This document shows positions 46,296-56,696 of a stretch of 64,000 bases of DNA, piece after piece. A program made the translations under genes and the position numbers. Below the pieces are notes generated by a model, which had not been told where the DNA came from, did not search any database, and saw nothing but the letters and a program-made list of their open reading frames with translations. Origin of the DNA: Novipirellula aureliae (GTDB lineage: Bacteria > Planctomycetota > Planctomycetia > Pirellulales > Pirellulaceae); NCBI RefSeq assembly GCF_007860185.1, contig NZ_SJPY01000001.1:953132-1017131 (forward strand), in the 5' to 3' direction. Every line of letters starts with the position of its first letter. The first letter of the stretch is position 1.

Positions 46296-47183
46296 GTGAC
46301 ACGCAGCGTAAAATTAGGCCTTGTGCAGATGAAAGATGCCGGCACAAAAGCGGCCATGATCGAGAATGCCTCCAAATGGATTCGCGATGCAGCGGGGCGT
46401 GGAGCCCAAGTTATCTGTCTACAAGAATTGTTCAACGGGCCTTACCCCTGTCAGAGTGAGGATCATCGCAATTTTGACCTAGCCGAACCGATCCCTGGCG
46501 AATCGACCGAAGCGATGTCCAAGTTGGCGGCGGAGCTTGGCGTGGTGATCGTCGTCCCGCTATTCGAACGCCGAGCAGCCGGTTTGTATCACAACACGGT
46601 TGTTGTCATGGACGCTGACGGATCGTTGGCAGGCGTTTACCGAAAGATGCATATCCCGGATGACCCATTGTTTTATGAGAAGTTTTACTTTGCGCCTGGC
46701 GATTTAGGTTTTCGCCCGATCCAAACGAAGTTCGCCAAACTCGGGGTGGGAATTTGTTGGGATCAATGGTACCCCGAAGCTGCTCGTTTGTTTGCCCTTT
46801 CCGGCGCTGAGATTTTGCTCTATCCGACCGCGATTGGTTGGATTGATGAAGAGAAGGACGAGTTCGGTGCGGGGCAGCTTGATGCTTGGCAAACGACAAT
46901 GCGTGCTCACTCGATCGCGAACGGCTTGTGGTTGGGCGCACCCAACCGCGTCGGAGTCGAAGGTCAGTTAGAGTTTTGGGGGTCCAGTATAATCGTTTCG
47001 CCTCGCGGCGAAGTCGTTTGCGAAGGCAGTCAAGAGGAAGGCGTTTTTATCGCCGATTGCTGTCTCGACGAGATCGATCTGGTGCGGACCCATTGGCCGT
47101 TTTTACGCGATCGTCGAATCGATGCCTATGGTGGATTGCTCCATCGATACAACGATGAACCGATTCCGTTTCCGAAGCCCTGA
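46296..47183 (+). CDS. aguB: N-carbamoylputrescine amidase (carbon-nitrogen hydrolase)
   Basis: The start is taken as GTG 46296 (VTRSVKLGLVQM) because CAGGA lies 10 bp upstream and the conserved domain begins here; the product has 295 residues, as usual for AguB. The catalytic triad is visible: Glu in ICLQELFNGPYP, Lys in YRKMHIPDDP and Cys in GICWDQWYPEAA. The enzyme hydrolyses N-carbamoylputrescine to putrescine. The partner agmatine deiminase gene (aguA) is not in the window. An ATG at 46206 would read into the bioD coding region and is unlikely. Confidence 0.9.
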   Translation: MTRSVKLGLVQMKDAGTKAAMIENASKWIRDAAGRGAQVICLQELFNGPYPCQSEDHRNFDLAEPIPGESTEAMSKLAAELGVVIVVPLFERRAAGLYHNTVVVMDADGSLAGVYRKMHIPDDPLFYEKFYFAPGDLGFRPIQTKFAKLGVGICWDQWYPEAARLFALSGAEILLYPTAIGWIDEEKDEFGAGQLDAWQTTMRAHSIANGLWLGAPNRVGVEGQLEFWGSSIIVSPRGEVVCEGSQEEGVFIADCCLDEIDLVRTHWPFLRDRRIDAYGGLLHRYNDEPIPFPKP

Positions 47184-47281
47184 TCGCCGTAGTCGAAGTT
47201 GCCAGACTTTGGGCGGAATTGATTGCGCGGGTCCAGTCTTTGGCGAGATCGGCTACTTCCAAATCAAATGTCGCAGAGCCA

Positions 47282-48346
47282 CTAACTATCGGAATCATCG
47301 AGGCCGTAGTCTTTGATTTTTTTGTGCAGCGTATTGCGGTTGATCCCCAGCATCACAGCTGCTTTGGTTTGGACGCCACCGCAAACGGTTAGCACTTGCG
47401 AGATCAGCTCCTTCTCGACTCGCTCGACGACTAAGCTGTGCACGCCCCCTTCTTCCAAATTCGCTTCGCCAATGCCGCGCATGACGACGTCGCGGGTCAA
47501 CGAATCAATGTCTCCGGAAGATCTTTCGACACCGACAGGGACTTCGTTGTTGGTGACGCACAATGGCAATAAGCTAGGTGTCAACTCATCGGTCTCGGCC
47601 ATCACAACGGAGCGTTCGATGTAGTTTTGCAACTCACGAACGTTACCGGGCCAATGGTAGTCTTGGAGAGCTTCGAGAGTTCCCGGCGCGATGTGCACAA
47701 CATAACGATCGTTGATTTCGTTGTAGTATTCGAGAAAGAATGAAACGAGCGCGGGGATATCTTCACGGCGTCGGCGGAGCGGTGGGATTTCAATGGGTAC
47801 GACATTTAATCGCCAATACAAGTCTTCACGAAATCGTTCTTCGTGAACTTCGTTCATCAGATCGCGGTTGCTTGCCGCGATGATGCGGACATCGGTGCTG
47901 AGTGTGGTCGTATCACCGACGCGCTCAAATTCTTTTTCTTGCAGCACGCGAAGTAGTTTCACCTGCAAGGTCAGCGTTGTGCTGTTGATTTCGTCCAAAA
48001 AAATGGTACCGCCCGCTGCGGCTTCGAAACGACCAGCCCGGTTGGCGACCGCACCGGTAAAAGCTCCGCGAACGTGTCCAAACAATTCGCTTTCCAGCAA
48101 ACTTTCACTCAATGCACCGCAATTCACTCGCACAAACGGGCCGCCGCTACGGTGACTCAGGCGGTGGATCGCCCCGGCGATCAATTCCTTGCCGACTCCG
48201 GTTTCGCCAAGGACCAAGACGGACGCATTGCTGCCAGCGACGCGGCGGGTGATGCGATAAACCTCTTGCATCGCTGGCGAATTGCCGATGATCCCCGCAA
48301 TGGGAGCGTCGCTGGTGCCGTTAGGGGAGTTACCGAGAATCGCCAT
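47282..48346 (-). CDS. Sigma-54-dependent transcriptional activator without receiver domain
   Basis: The 354-residue product consists of an AAA+ domain and a Fis-type helix-turn-helix. Walker A GETGVGKEL is near 45-53, the sigma-54 contact GAFTGA near 95, Walker B GGTIFLDEI near 112, the arginine finger region in RFREDLYWRLN, and WPGNVREL near 225. The C-terminus AAVMLGINRNTLHKKIKDYG is the DNA-binding helix-turn-helix. No N-terminal receiver, GAF or PAS domain is present, so activity must be set by partner proteins, as in PspF, or by expression level. It is divergent from glgB (230 bp between), which may be a target. Confidence 0.92.
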   Translation of the reverse strand: MAILGNSPNGTSDAPIAGIIGNSPAMQEVYRITRRVAGSNASVLVLGETGVGKELIAGAIHRLSHRSGGPFVRVNCGALSESLLESELFGHVRGAFTGAVANRAGRFEAAAGGTIFLDEINSTTLTLQVKLLRVLQEKEFERVGDTTTLSTDVRIIAASNRDLMNEVHEERFREDLYWRLNVVPIEIPPLRRRREDIPALVSFFLEYYNEINDRYVVHIAPGTLEALQDYHWPGNVRELQNYIERSVVMAETDELTPSLLPLCVTNNEVPVGVERSSGDIDSLTRDVVMRGIGEANLEEGGVHSLVVERVEKELISQVLTVCGGVQTKAAVMLGINRNTLHKKIKDYGLDDSDS

Positions 48347-48576
48347 GAAATATTCTTGCGTGTCTGCAAACCCTATCTTTCCTAATTAAATCGACTCATC
48401 CTCTGCGAACGTCTTGGATCGCCGAATCACTCACAAAAATAGTCTTTAATTACCCATTCGGGTACCCGCCAATGATTTGATTTCTGCTCGCTAATACCTT
48501 GCAGTCGTCGTCTAAACAGAAGATAACAAAATGAGCCGTACCAAATTTTGCGCCTCTTCAACAGAGAAATCAGATA

Positions 48577-50568
48577 ATGAAGCCCACTCGCCCAAATGCG
48601 TCAAAAGACTCGGTCACCCACAAAGTCGCCTCACCCGAAGCAAAATCATCCGCTGGAAAATCGTCGGGCACCGCGAACGAGGCGAATTGCGAGGCCAAGA
48701 ACGAACGTTATCATTGGCTTGGTGCCCATTTGGAAACTCGCGACGGCGTCGAAGGGGCTCGTTTCGCAGTATGGGCTCCAAATGCGACTGAGGTCAGTGT
48801 GTTGACCGACGGGAACGGTTGGCAGCACGGAAGTGATTGGCTTTCGGGCAGCGATTCGGGCGTCTGGTCCGGTTTTATTCCGGGTGTAGTGGAAGGCACT
48901 AGCTACAAATATGGTATCCGAACGAAGCAAGGCGAACTGCTTCACAAAGCAGACCCGTTCGCCTTTTCCGCCGAGCATCCGCCGGCGACCGCGTCGATCA
49001 TCCACAGCCTTGACAATTATCAGTGGAATGACTCCTCGTGGATGAACGAACGAGCCGAATCCAACTGGCTGACCCGCCCGGTATCCATTTATGAAGTCCA
49101 TCTCGCTTCATGGAAACGCCCTTGGGATGGACGTCCCTACCACACCTATCGAGAACTTGCTCCGATGCTTGTCGACCATGTCAAGTCGTTGGGGTTCACC
49201 CATATCGAATTGATGCCGATCGCCGAGTTTCCATTCGATGGCTCGTGGGGCTATCAAGTAACCGGCTACTTTGCTCCGACGAGCCGTTTTGGATCGCCCG
49301 ACGATTTCCGTTACTTTGTCGATTATTGTCACCAGCATGGGATTGGTGTCATCATGGATTGGGTTCCCGCTCACTTCCCCTATGACGCGCACGGGCTAGC
49401 CCGATTCGACGGGACGGGGCTTTACGAGCATGATGATCCGAAACAAGGATTCCACCCCGATTGGAAAACGCATGTTTTCAATTATGGACGAAACGAGGTG
49501 TGTGATTTCTTGCACGCCAATGCGAGATTTTGGCTCAAGGAATACCACATTGATGGACTTCGTGTCGACGCCGTCGCATCGATGTTGTACTTGGACTATT
49601 CACGGAAAGATGGTGAGTGGATTCCGAATTGTTTTGGAGGGAACGAAAATTTCGAAGCGATCGACTTTATGAAACAACTCAATACCCATTTGCACGCCGA
49701 CTTTCCTGGTGTGATGACTTTGGCCGAAGAATCGACCTCTTATGGCGGAGTTTCGCGGCCAGTCTATACCGGTGGCCTTGGCTTCGGTTTCAAATGGGAC
49801 ATGGGTTGGATGCATGACACACTGGAGTACATCAAGCGTGATCCAATCTACCGCAAGTACCATCAAAACGAATTGACATTCCGTTCGGTCTATGCCAACA
49901 GCGAAAACTTTGTGTTGCCGCTATCGCATGACGAGGTGGTTCACGGCAAAGGGTCGCTGCTTTCGCGTATGCCGGGTGACGATTGGCAAAAGTTCGCCAA
50001 TATGCGACTGCTTTATGGATACCAATACACCGTGCCAGGCAAAAAGTTGTTATTTATGGGGTGTGAGTTTGGGCAGCGGGGTGAATGGAATCACCACAGC
50101 CAACTCGATTGGAAGCAGCAGGCGGAACCGCTCAACAATGGGCTACAGTTATTCCTCGGCGACTTGAACCGAGTTTATAAGGATTATCCTGCACTGCATG
50201 AACTCGATTGCACACCAGGCGGTTTTTCTTGGATCGCTGCGGATGATGCGGCCAAGAGCATCTATACCTACTGCCGCACGTCAAGCGATGGCCAGCAAGT
50301 CGTGGTCGTGGTCAACTTTACCCCATCGCCTCATTTTGATTATCGCATTGGGGTACCAGGCAAGGGATCGTACATCGAAATTGTCAATAGTGATTCCGAG
50401 CTCTACGGTGGTAGTAACATTGGCAATTTGGGGCTGCGCCAAACGGACGACCAGCCGAGTCACGGACGCCCCTACAGCCTCGAACTAAACATTCCACCCT
50501 TGTCAATCGTGATGCTAACGCTCGATTCGGCCGCCGCGACTGAAAAAGCAGACGCCAGCAAAGCGTAG
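48577..50568 (+). CDS. glgB: 1,4-alpha-glucan branching enzyme
   Basis: The 663-residue enzyme starts with a polar, Lys/Ser-rich leader of about 45 residues, then a CBM48 domain ([20 protein letters not shown]) and the GH13 barrel. Catalytic motifs: [28 protein letters not shown] (nucleophile Asp), [11 protein letters not shown] (acid Glu) and [14 protein letters not shown]. It makes alpha-1,6 branches in glycogen in the cytoplasm. Other glg genes are not near. The leader is longer than in most GlgB proteins; in-frame ATGs further in are not conserved starts. Confidence 0.95.
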   Translation: MKPTRPNASKDSVTHKVASPEAKSSAGKSSGTANEANCEAKNERYHWLGAHLETRDGVEGARFAVWAPNATEVSVLTDGNGWQHGSDWLSGSDSGVWSGFIPGVVEGTSYKYGIRTKQGELLHKADPFAFSAEHPPATASIIHSLDNYQWNDSSWMNERAESNWLTRPVSIYEVHLASWKRPWDGRPYHTYRELAPMLVDHVKSLGFTHIELMPIAEFPFDGSWGYQVTGYFAPTSRFGSPDDFRYFVDYCHQHGIGVIMDWVPAHFPYDAHGLARFDGTGLYEHDDPKQGFHPDWKTHVFNYGRNEVCDFLHANARFWLKEYHIDGLRVDAVASMLYLDYSRKDGEWIPNCFGGNENFEAIDFMKQLNTHLHADFPGVMTLAEESTSYGGVSRPVYTGGLGFGFKWDMGWMHDTLEYIKRDPIYRKYHQNELTFRSVYANSENFVLPLSHDEVVHGKGSLLSRMPGDDWQKFANMRLLYGYQYTVPGKKLLFMGCEFGQRGEWNHHSQLDWKQQAEPLNNGLQLFLGDLNRVYKDYPALHELDCTPGGFSWIAADDAAKSIYTYCRTSSDGQQVVVVVNFTPSPHFDYRIGVPGKGSYIEIVNSDSELYGGSNIGNLGLRQTDDQPSHGRPYSLELNIPPLSIVMLTLDSAAATEKADASKA

Positions 50569-50739
50569 CCAGAATCGACCAACGGAAGACCTAGCATCCA
50601 CCGCGATGCAACTTGCAAAGATCGTTCCGCTTTCTTGCATCGTTGCTTATGAATGTAGGCTGCAGGAATTACATTGGCGGCTGGACATGGGAGCCAGGTT
50701 GAAAACAAACGGGCTTATCGTTAACGACCCCTAGGTAAC

Positions 50740-51000
50740 CTAGATGCCCATTTGCTGGAGCATATCAGCGATCCGGCCAAGGGTGTTTGTCAACAAGGGG
50801 TGTGATTCTTCGAAACTTCGCGCTGACTCATGCACTTGTTTGCTAAGCTGAGTTCCCCCTTTCGCTTTGCTTTCAATGACTCGTTCAATTTCCTGCATCG
50901 TGTTTCGTAGTCGTTCAACTTGTTCGGGGTCGAGGTGTTCAGCTTCTTCGAGCTCTTGATGAACCGAGCGGAGCGCCTTTAGTAGATCGTCTTGGGGCAT
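50740..51000 (-). CDS. DUF4404 family protein
   Basis: An 86-residue, highly helical acidic protein (LLKALRSVHQELEEAEHLDP near the start) that matches the DUF4404 family in size and pattern. A GGAAAT site precedes the ATG. Function is unknown; the divergent neighbour is the DUF4432 gene. Confidence 0.75.
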   Translation of the reverse strand: MPQDDLLKALRSVHQELEEAEHLDPEQVERLRNTMQEIERVIESKAKGGTQLSKQVHESARSFEESHPLLTNTLGRIADMLQQMGI

Positions 51001-51205
51001 AGCTATTTCCTTTTGGTTTGGTTGTCGACAACAAGGCGGTCGGCAAATGTATTTGAGCAGATACTCTATCCTATATGGATTCTATCAGAAATCGGTTCGC
51101 CCACCATTTCTTTCAGGCGATCGGGAAGTCACTTCACGAGACCGATTCTTCGGTGTATCCTGACCCTTCAGGAACTGGAAAGAAACGAATAGTGACAAAG
51201 CGACG

Positions 51206-52381
51206 ATGGTAAATACAAAATATGCTCGTGTTTTAGACCACCCGGAATCCTCTATTCGTTGGGATCAAGAGTCCCCGTTGACGATGACGGTTGAAACGCG
51301 TGAAGGCGAAATTGAAACGCGATATGGTCGATTCGTTGGTGGTCCAGCGGATGGGGTCGAAGTGGTCGAAATCGATACGGGTGTGATGCGAGTCGTGGTG
51401 TTGCCAACACGTGGCATGTCGATTTGGAAGATTGAATCAAAAGGAATTCGTTTTGGATTCGACTCCCCCATCGCTGGACCGATTCACCCATCGCTCGTGC
51501 CTATCGATGACCCGAGTGGGCTCGGGTTTTTGGAGGGTTTCGATGAGCTGGTCGTACGTTGCGGACTTGAAAGTAACGGAGCCCCGGAGCATGACGAGCA
51601 TGGGAACTTGGTTTATCCCGTGCATGGACGGATTGCAAACTTGCCTGCCGACGCATTGTCGATCGAATACGATGAAGCGTCGGGACGTTTGGAATTGATC
51701 GGTGAAGTGATGGAGGCGCGATGGTTCGCCAAGCGACTTCGTCTAAAGAGCCGATTACGCGTGCGAGCAGGCAGTTACCGCGTCTACCTACTTGACGATG
51801 TCACCAATGAATTGTCGAAACCTGCCACGATGCAGCTCCTCTATCACATCAATATCGGTTCGCCCGTTTTAGACGATGGTGCGGTACTCGAAGCTCCCAT
51901 TGAGGAGCTTGCTCCGAGAGACGAATTGTCAGCGGGCGAAATCGACGAGTGGAACCAATTTGGTGCACCGCAGGACAACTATGTAGAACGGGTCTACTTC
52001 ACGAAGTTGTGTGTGGACGATTCGAATGAGACGACGACGATGGTTCGCAGTGGCGACGGATCATGCGGATTAGCCGTCACGCACAATGTCAATCATTTAC
52101 CCTATTTCATTCTTTGGAAAAACACGGCTGCCAAGAGCGATGGGTATGTCGTCGGCATGGAGCCAGCAACGAACTTTCCCAACAAGCGGTCGTTTGAAAC
52201 CGAGCAAGACCGATTGGTGACGATTGAACCAGGCGAGACAAAGTCGTTTCGATTGTCGTTGTTGCCGCTGATCAATGAGCAAGCGGTCAACAAGACCAGC
52301 GAGCGAATCAAGTCGCTCAGTGAAACCTTTGAAGCAACCGTTCACCGGCAACCCAAAGCGGGTTGGTCCGATATGTCTTAG
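51206..52381 (+). CDS. DUF4432 aldose-epimerase-like protein
   Basis: The 391-residue product matches DUF4432, a galactose-mutarotase-like beta-sandwich family. Visible landmarks are VVVLPTRGMSIWKIE near 60, DELVVRCGLESNGAP near 125, VYPVHGRIANLPADAL with the expected His, QLLYHINIGSPVLDDGA and VGMEPATNFPNKR near 320. The fold suggests epimerisation or binding of a sugar at C1; the substrate is unknown. A weak ribosome site is present before ATG 51206. Confidence 0.85.
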   Translation: MVNTKYARVLDHPESSIRWDQESPLTMTVETREGEIETRYGRFVGGPADGVEVVEIDTGVMRVVVLPTRGMSIWKIESKGIRFGFDSPIAGPIHPSLVPIDDPSGLGFLEGFDELVVRCGLESNGAPEHDEHGNLVYPVHGRIANLPADALSIEYDEASGRLELIGEVMEARWFAKRLRLKSRLRVRAGSYRVYLLDDVTNELSKPATMQLLYHINIGSPVLDDGAVLEAPIEELAPRDELSAGEIDEWNQFGAPQDNYVERVYFTKLCVDDSNETTTMVRSGDGSCGLAVTHNVNHLPYFILWKNTAAKSDGYVVGMEPATNFPNKRSFETEQDRLVTIEPGETKSFRLSLLPLINEQAVNKTSERIKSLSETFEATVHRQPKAGWSDMS

Positions 52382-52409
52382 GGCGGCGTGTCGCAATGTC
52401 GCTCGAGCA

Positions 52410-53765
52410 TCACGCTACCTTTCGATAGCTCGCTTGATCGGTATCGATGCGATACAAGTGCTCTCGGGTTGGCGGCATCCCCGACAATCCTTTGGATGCC
52501 TTTTTCGTCGCGACGACTTGAAAAATCTTGATCGAACCTGCCGTGAAGCCGCCCGAGGCACCGGCCAGATAGGCGACCCATAGTCGGTAACGTTCTTGGC
52601 CCACGAGTTCGATCGCCTGTTCCTTATTCGCCGATAGGTTTTTGCACCAAAACCGGGTCGTCAATGCATAATGCTCACGCCATGATTCGACATCGTGGAC
52701 TTCGAAACCACTTTGTTCCATAAAATCGGTGGTCATCCCGACGGGGGTCAATTCAGAACCTGGAAAAATGTACTTGAGCAAGAACTTTCGTTCGGGTCGG
52801 ATTTTTGCCGCATGCCGCTTCGACTTTTTCGAACTTCTAGCGATCGCGTGATTGAGTACAACGCCTCGATCGCGAAGCATTGAATTGATCTTGTCGAAAT
52901 AACGCGGGTAGTTTGCGACGCCGATATGCTCGGACATTCCAATACTGGATATCTTATCATAGGTACCGACATGGTCTGCGTAGTCACAGATCTCGACGCT
53001 AACTTGATCGGTTAGCCCGAGTTCGGCGATTTTGGCTTTGGCGTAATCATGTTGCTGCTGCGACAACGTGATGCCATGGGCTTTGACGCCAAAATGTTGG
53101 GCTGCATGACAGATCAACCCACCCCAACCGCAGCCGATGTCGAGCATCGTATCGCCGGGTTCCAGCCGCAGTTTACGGCAAATCATATCGAGTTTGTCAT
53201 GCTGAGCTTGATCGAGCGAGTTGTTCCAGTCACGGAAATAGCCACACGTATAAATCATTTCTTTGCCCAGGAACAATTTATAGAAGTCGTTCCCGACATC
53301 GTAGTGAAATTGGATGTAGTCGGTGTTTTTGCGTTTCGATTCGTCGCGTCCGACCATATCGTCGCGGAAACCGGCGTCAAGATCGGCGACTTCCGTCTTC
53401 GCAAACAGGAAAGGCAACGTCCGTTTGGCAACCATCCATTTGCCAATTTCTTTTAGCCGTTTTCGGTTGGATCGTTTTGTTTTGAGAGCCTCGGAAAAAT
53501 CGATCAAATCGCCGCCTTCGAAATCGATATGCCCGGTCGCATAGAGTCGTACGAGGGTTTCGAGCCCCGGTTTTCGCAATAATGCACCGATCACCCCCGG
53601 CCCGGATAGACTGATGATAAACTTTCCATCGGCTGCCGCACCTAGGGGAATAACGTCGCCATCCCAAAGTCGCACCGATGCATTCAGATCGAGTGGTTCG
53701 GCAACTTCACGGAGAATTTCTTTAATTGAACGAAGTTGCGTTTGCGCTGAAAATAGGTGTCCCAT
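52410..53765 (-). CDS. cfa: Cyclopropane-fatty-acyl-phospholipid synthase
   Basis: The ATG at 53765 follows GGAGG and gives 451 residues; the longer frame upstream overlaps the next gene and is unlikely. The S-adenosylmethionine motif TMLDIGCGWGGL lies near 205, with YDVGNDFYKLFL and YTCGYFRDW before it and ISSIGMSEHIGVANYPRYF after it, all standard for Cfa. It adds a methylene group to membrane-lipid double bonds. An N-terminal part of about 120 residues matches the SCP2-like segment of Cfa. Confidence 0.92.
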   Translation of the reverse strand: MGHLFSAQTQLRSIKEILREVAEPLDLNASVRLWDGDVIPLGAAADGKFIISLSGPGVIGALLRKPGLETLVRLYATGHIDFEGGDLIDFSEALKTKRSNRKRLKEIGKWMVAKRTLPFLFAKTEVADLDAGFRDDMVGRDESKRKNTDYIQFHYDVGNDFYKLFLGKEMIYTCGYFRDWNNSLDQAQHDKLDMICRKLRLEPGDTMLDIGCGWGGLICHAAQHFGVKAHGITLSQQQHDYAKAKIAELGLTDQVSVEICDYADHVGTYDKISSIGMSEHIGVANYPRYFDKINSMLRDRGVVLNHAIARSSKKSKRHAAKIRPERKFLLKYIFPGSELTPVGMTTDFMEQSGFEVHDVESWREHYALTTRFWCKNLSANKEQAIELVGQERYRLWVAYLAGASGGFTAGSIKIFQVVATKKASKGLSGMPPTREHLYRIDTDQASYRKVA

Positions 53766-53842
53766 CCGTGGAACCTCCAGAGGTAGGAAAGGTAAGTTTT
53801 TCGGGAAGCGGGTCGATCCTACCAAAAACAGTGCAAAATCAC

Positions 53843-56560
53843 TTAGACCAATTTTTTCCGGGCAATCACCACATCTTCGGCGATATTCCGACTTAATTTG
53901 AAATCGCGATGCGAAAAGATATCGATCATCCGTTGATTGGCTGGGGACATTTCCGCAACCACACTTTGGATTTTCCAACGTTTGCAGAGTTGTAAGCAAT
54001 AGTCCGTCAAAATCGCACCGATTCCATGCCCCTGCCATTTGTCGCTGACCAAAACCGCAAACTCGGCTTCACGGTGATCGACGTCAGCGACGAGGCGACC
54101 GACGCCCACAAAAACGGGTTTGCCTTCGTGTTGAATCTCCGCTGCGATTGCCAATTCTCGGTCATAGTCGGTAAAGCAAAATCGGGTCGCCATTTCATGC
54201 GTGGTCGCTTTGAACATATAGCGAAACCGCATCCGCAGCGTTTCTGGCGAGCAAGACGCCACCAAATCACACCACTGTGGTTCGTCTTCCGGTGCGATCG
54301 GACGCAATAGGAGTGGCGTATGATCGGACAGCGTAAATTGCTCACGGAATTCGGACGGGTAAGGCCGTATCGCCAAGTGGGGGTAAAGCGATTGAGACTC
54401 TCTGGCCGATCCGTTTCGCGAATCGAGATTCCCTGGATCGCGACGATCGAGAATGATGCGGCAATCGAGAGCCACAGCGTCTTCGGGGGTCACCAGCAAC
54501 GGGTTGATGTCAAGCTCTTTGATTTGAGGATGATTGGCAACCAAATAGCTAATTCTCATTAGCACTTCGACGAGCCGATCGAGATGGACTGCCGGTTTGC
54601 CTCGGAACTCACCGAGCATCGGCCACGCTCGTAGGGATTGAATCATACGGCGAGCGAGTGTTTCGCTCAGCGGAGGCAGTTCAAGCGAACTGTCTTGCAT
54701 GATCTCAGCCATGGTACCGCCAGCACCGATGAGCAAGACGCTGCCGAAGACCGGGTCGCGCTTGGCTCCGACGATCAGTTCCCGCCCGTTGGGGGATGTG
54801 ACCATGCTTTGCAGCGTCACTCCTTCGATACACGCATCTGGCCTTCGTTGCTTGGCTTGCAACGTGATCTGACCAAAGGCATCGGCAACGCCTTGAGGGT
54901 CGGTCAAATTCAAGATCACGCCACCCACTTCGCTCTTGTGTGTGATTTCTGGTGAAAAGATTTTCATCACGACGGGGTAGCCAATTCGTTTAGCCAATGT
55001 GACAGCATCATTGCTGGAACGAGCGACTAACGTTTTGGTGGTTGGCACGTTGTAAGCTTCGAGTAGCGTTTTCGATGCGACTTCGCTGAGTGTGTCGCTG
55101 CCTTCGCTGCGCAGTTTTTCGAAGACGGATCGCATTTTCGTTTGGTCCAAGTGAAAACGAACGGGGATCGAACGAGGCGTTTCATACAAAATCTCTCGCC
55201 TACGTGCGTACTCGACCAAATACATAAAGGCGGAGACGGCTTTTTCGGGAGTTCGATAGACAGGAAGACCCGCATCGCTCATTAGCTCCATACCCGGTCG
55301 AACACGGACGCCTCCCATCCATGCGGCAAGCACCGGTTTGGAAGTTTTCTTTGCTGACGTCAAAACCACTTTGGCTGTCTCTACTGGAGCGGTCATCGCT
55401 TGAGGCGAAAGGATGACCAAGAGGCCATCGACGTTGTCGTCCTGGAGTACGATTTCGATCGCGTCCTGGTATCGCTGTGGTGGCGCATCGCCGAGGATGT
55501 CGATAGGATTGCCATGGGACCAAGCCGATGGCAGGATCGCAACAAGTTTCTCAAGCGTTTGTTTGGACAGCGTTGCGAGTGTGCCCTGGCGTTGTAGCAG
55601 GGCATCGGTCGCCATCACGCCTGGGCCTCCTGCGTTGGTAACAATCGCCAAACGCGGGCCTTTCGTTTCGTTCTTTCGTGCTAGCAGTGCAGCACAATCA
55701 AAGAGATCCCCTACTTCAAAAACGCGGACAATCCCTGCTCTCGCAAAGGCGGCCTCATAGACGCTGTCGACTCCCATCATCGCCCCCGTGTGTGACGCGG
55801 CAGCTAGAGCCGATTCGGTGAACCGGCCAGCTTTATAGGCAATGATTGGTTTGCTTCGAGTGAATGCTCTCGCTGCGCTCATGAATCTGCGTGCATCCGT
55901 GATCGACTCGACGTACAAGATGATCGAATCGGTGTATTGGTCCATTGAGAAATAGTCGATTAAATCGGCCATTCCGACATCGAGCATATTGCCAACGGAG
56001 ACAAAGTAAGAGAAGCCGATTTTCTTTTCGATTGCCCAATCGAGCACTGCAGTGCAGAGCGCCCCCGATTGAGAAATAAAAGCAATGCGGCCCTTGGGCG
56101 GCGAATCGCTGGCGAAGGAGGCGTTCAGTCCTCGATGCGGCGAGATGATTCCAAGACAATTTGGCCCGACGATCCGCATGTTGTCGTAGCGTTTTTTTAC
56201 CGTCAAGATTTCCTGCTCGAGCTCTTGGCCCCGCTTACCGACTTCGCGGAACCCGGCGGACAGGACAACGATGCCACGAATCCCTGCTTGTCCGCAGCGG
56301 TCGATCGCATCGGGGACGTTCGCAGCCGCTATCGCAATTACCGCCAAATCGGGTGTTTGCGGCAAATCGTCAAACGACGAATAACAGCGTACACGCTCAA
56401 TCTCTTCAAAGCGAGGATTGACCGGAAAAATTTCGCCTTGATAGCCGCCCGCGATTAAATTTTGAATGACCGTGCGTCCGACACTCGATTCACGCGGCGT
56501 TGCCCCCACGATTGCAACGTGCCGCGCAGCAAAAATCTTGTCGAGGTTACGAATCGACAT
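53843..56560 (-). CDS. NDP-forming acyl-CoA synthetase fused to GNAT acetyltransferase
   Basis: The 905-residue protein has the order CoA-binding Rossmann domain (HVAIVGATPRESSVGRTV, 10-130), succinyl-CoA-synthetase-like domains (IVGPNCLGIISP), an ATP-grasp domain (YPVVMKIFSPEITHKSEVGG, near 535) and a C-terminal GNAT domain (about 740-900, with WQGHGIGAIL as acetyl-CoA loop). This is the architecture of Pat/YfiQ lysine acetyltransferases. However AAASHTGAMMG keeps the His that is phosphorylated in active acetyl-CoA synthetases, so the ligase half may also work. It could modify and switch metabolic enzymes such as acyl-CoA synthetases. It is single in its transcription unit. Confidence 0.88.
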   Translation of the reverse strand: MSIRNLDKIFAARHVAIVGATPRESSVGRTVIQNLIAGGYQGEIFPVNPRFEEIERVRCYSSFDDLPQTPDLAVIAIAAANVPDAIDRCGQAGIRGIVVLSAGFREVGKRGQELEQEILTVKKRYDNMRIVGPNCLGIISPHRGLNASFASDSPPKGRIAFISQSGALCTAVLDWAIEKKIGFSYFVSVGNMLDVGMADLIDYFSMDQYTDSIILYVESITDARRFMSAARAFTRSKPIIAYKAGRFTESALAAASHTGAMMGVDSVYEAAFARAGIVRVFEVGDLFDCAALLARKNETKGPRLAIVTNAGGPGVMATDALLQRQGTLATLSKQTLEKLVAILPSAWSHGNPIDILGDAPPQRYQDAIEIVLQDDNVDGLLVILSPQAMTAPVETAKVVLTSAKKTSKPVLAAWMGGVRVRPGMELMSDAGLPVYRTPEKAVSAFMYLVEYARRREILYETPRSIPVRFHLDQTKMRSVFEKLRSEGSDTLSEVASKTLLEAYNVPTTKTLVARSSNDAVTLAKRIGYPVVMKIFSPEITHKSEVGGVILNLTDPQGVADAFGQITLQAKQRRPDACIEGVTLQSMVTSPNGRELIVGAKRDPVFGSVLLIGAGGTMAEIMQDSSLELPPLSETLARRMIQSLRAWPMLGEFRGKPAVHLDRLVEVLMRISYLVANHPQIKELDINPLLVTPEDAVALDCRIILDRRDPGNLDSRNGSARESQSLYPHLAIRPYPSEFREQFTLSDHTPLLLRPIAPEDEPQWCDLVASCSPETLRMRFRYMFKATTHEMATRFCFTDYDRELAIAAEIQHEGKPVFVGVGRLVADVDHREAEFAVLVSDKWQGHGIGAILTDYCLQLCKRWKIQSVVAEMSPANQRMIDIFSHRDFKLSRNIAEDVVIARKKLV

Positions 56561-56696
56561 AACTATCCTATCATCGCTAGTACAAAAGTGTTCGGTTGAC
56601 CATTTGCCATTAGAGCGTATGAACCAAAGAAGAACCTAACCGATTCGCGATGGATCCTTCCATGCAGTAACGATCGCGACAGTATGCCGCATGTCT

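Noticed and set aside
15443-48457. Shared 15-mer TCTTTAATTACCCAT upstream of the GH16 gene and glgB
   Set aside because: In a 64-kb window a few shared 15-mers are expected by chance, and its distance to the two starts differs (35 and 120 bp).
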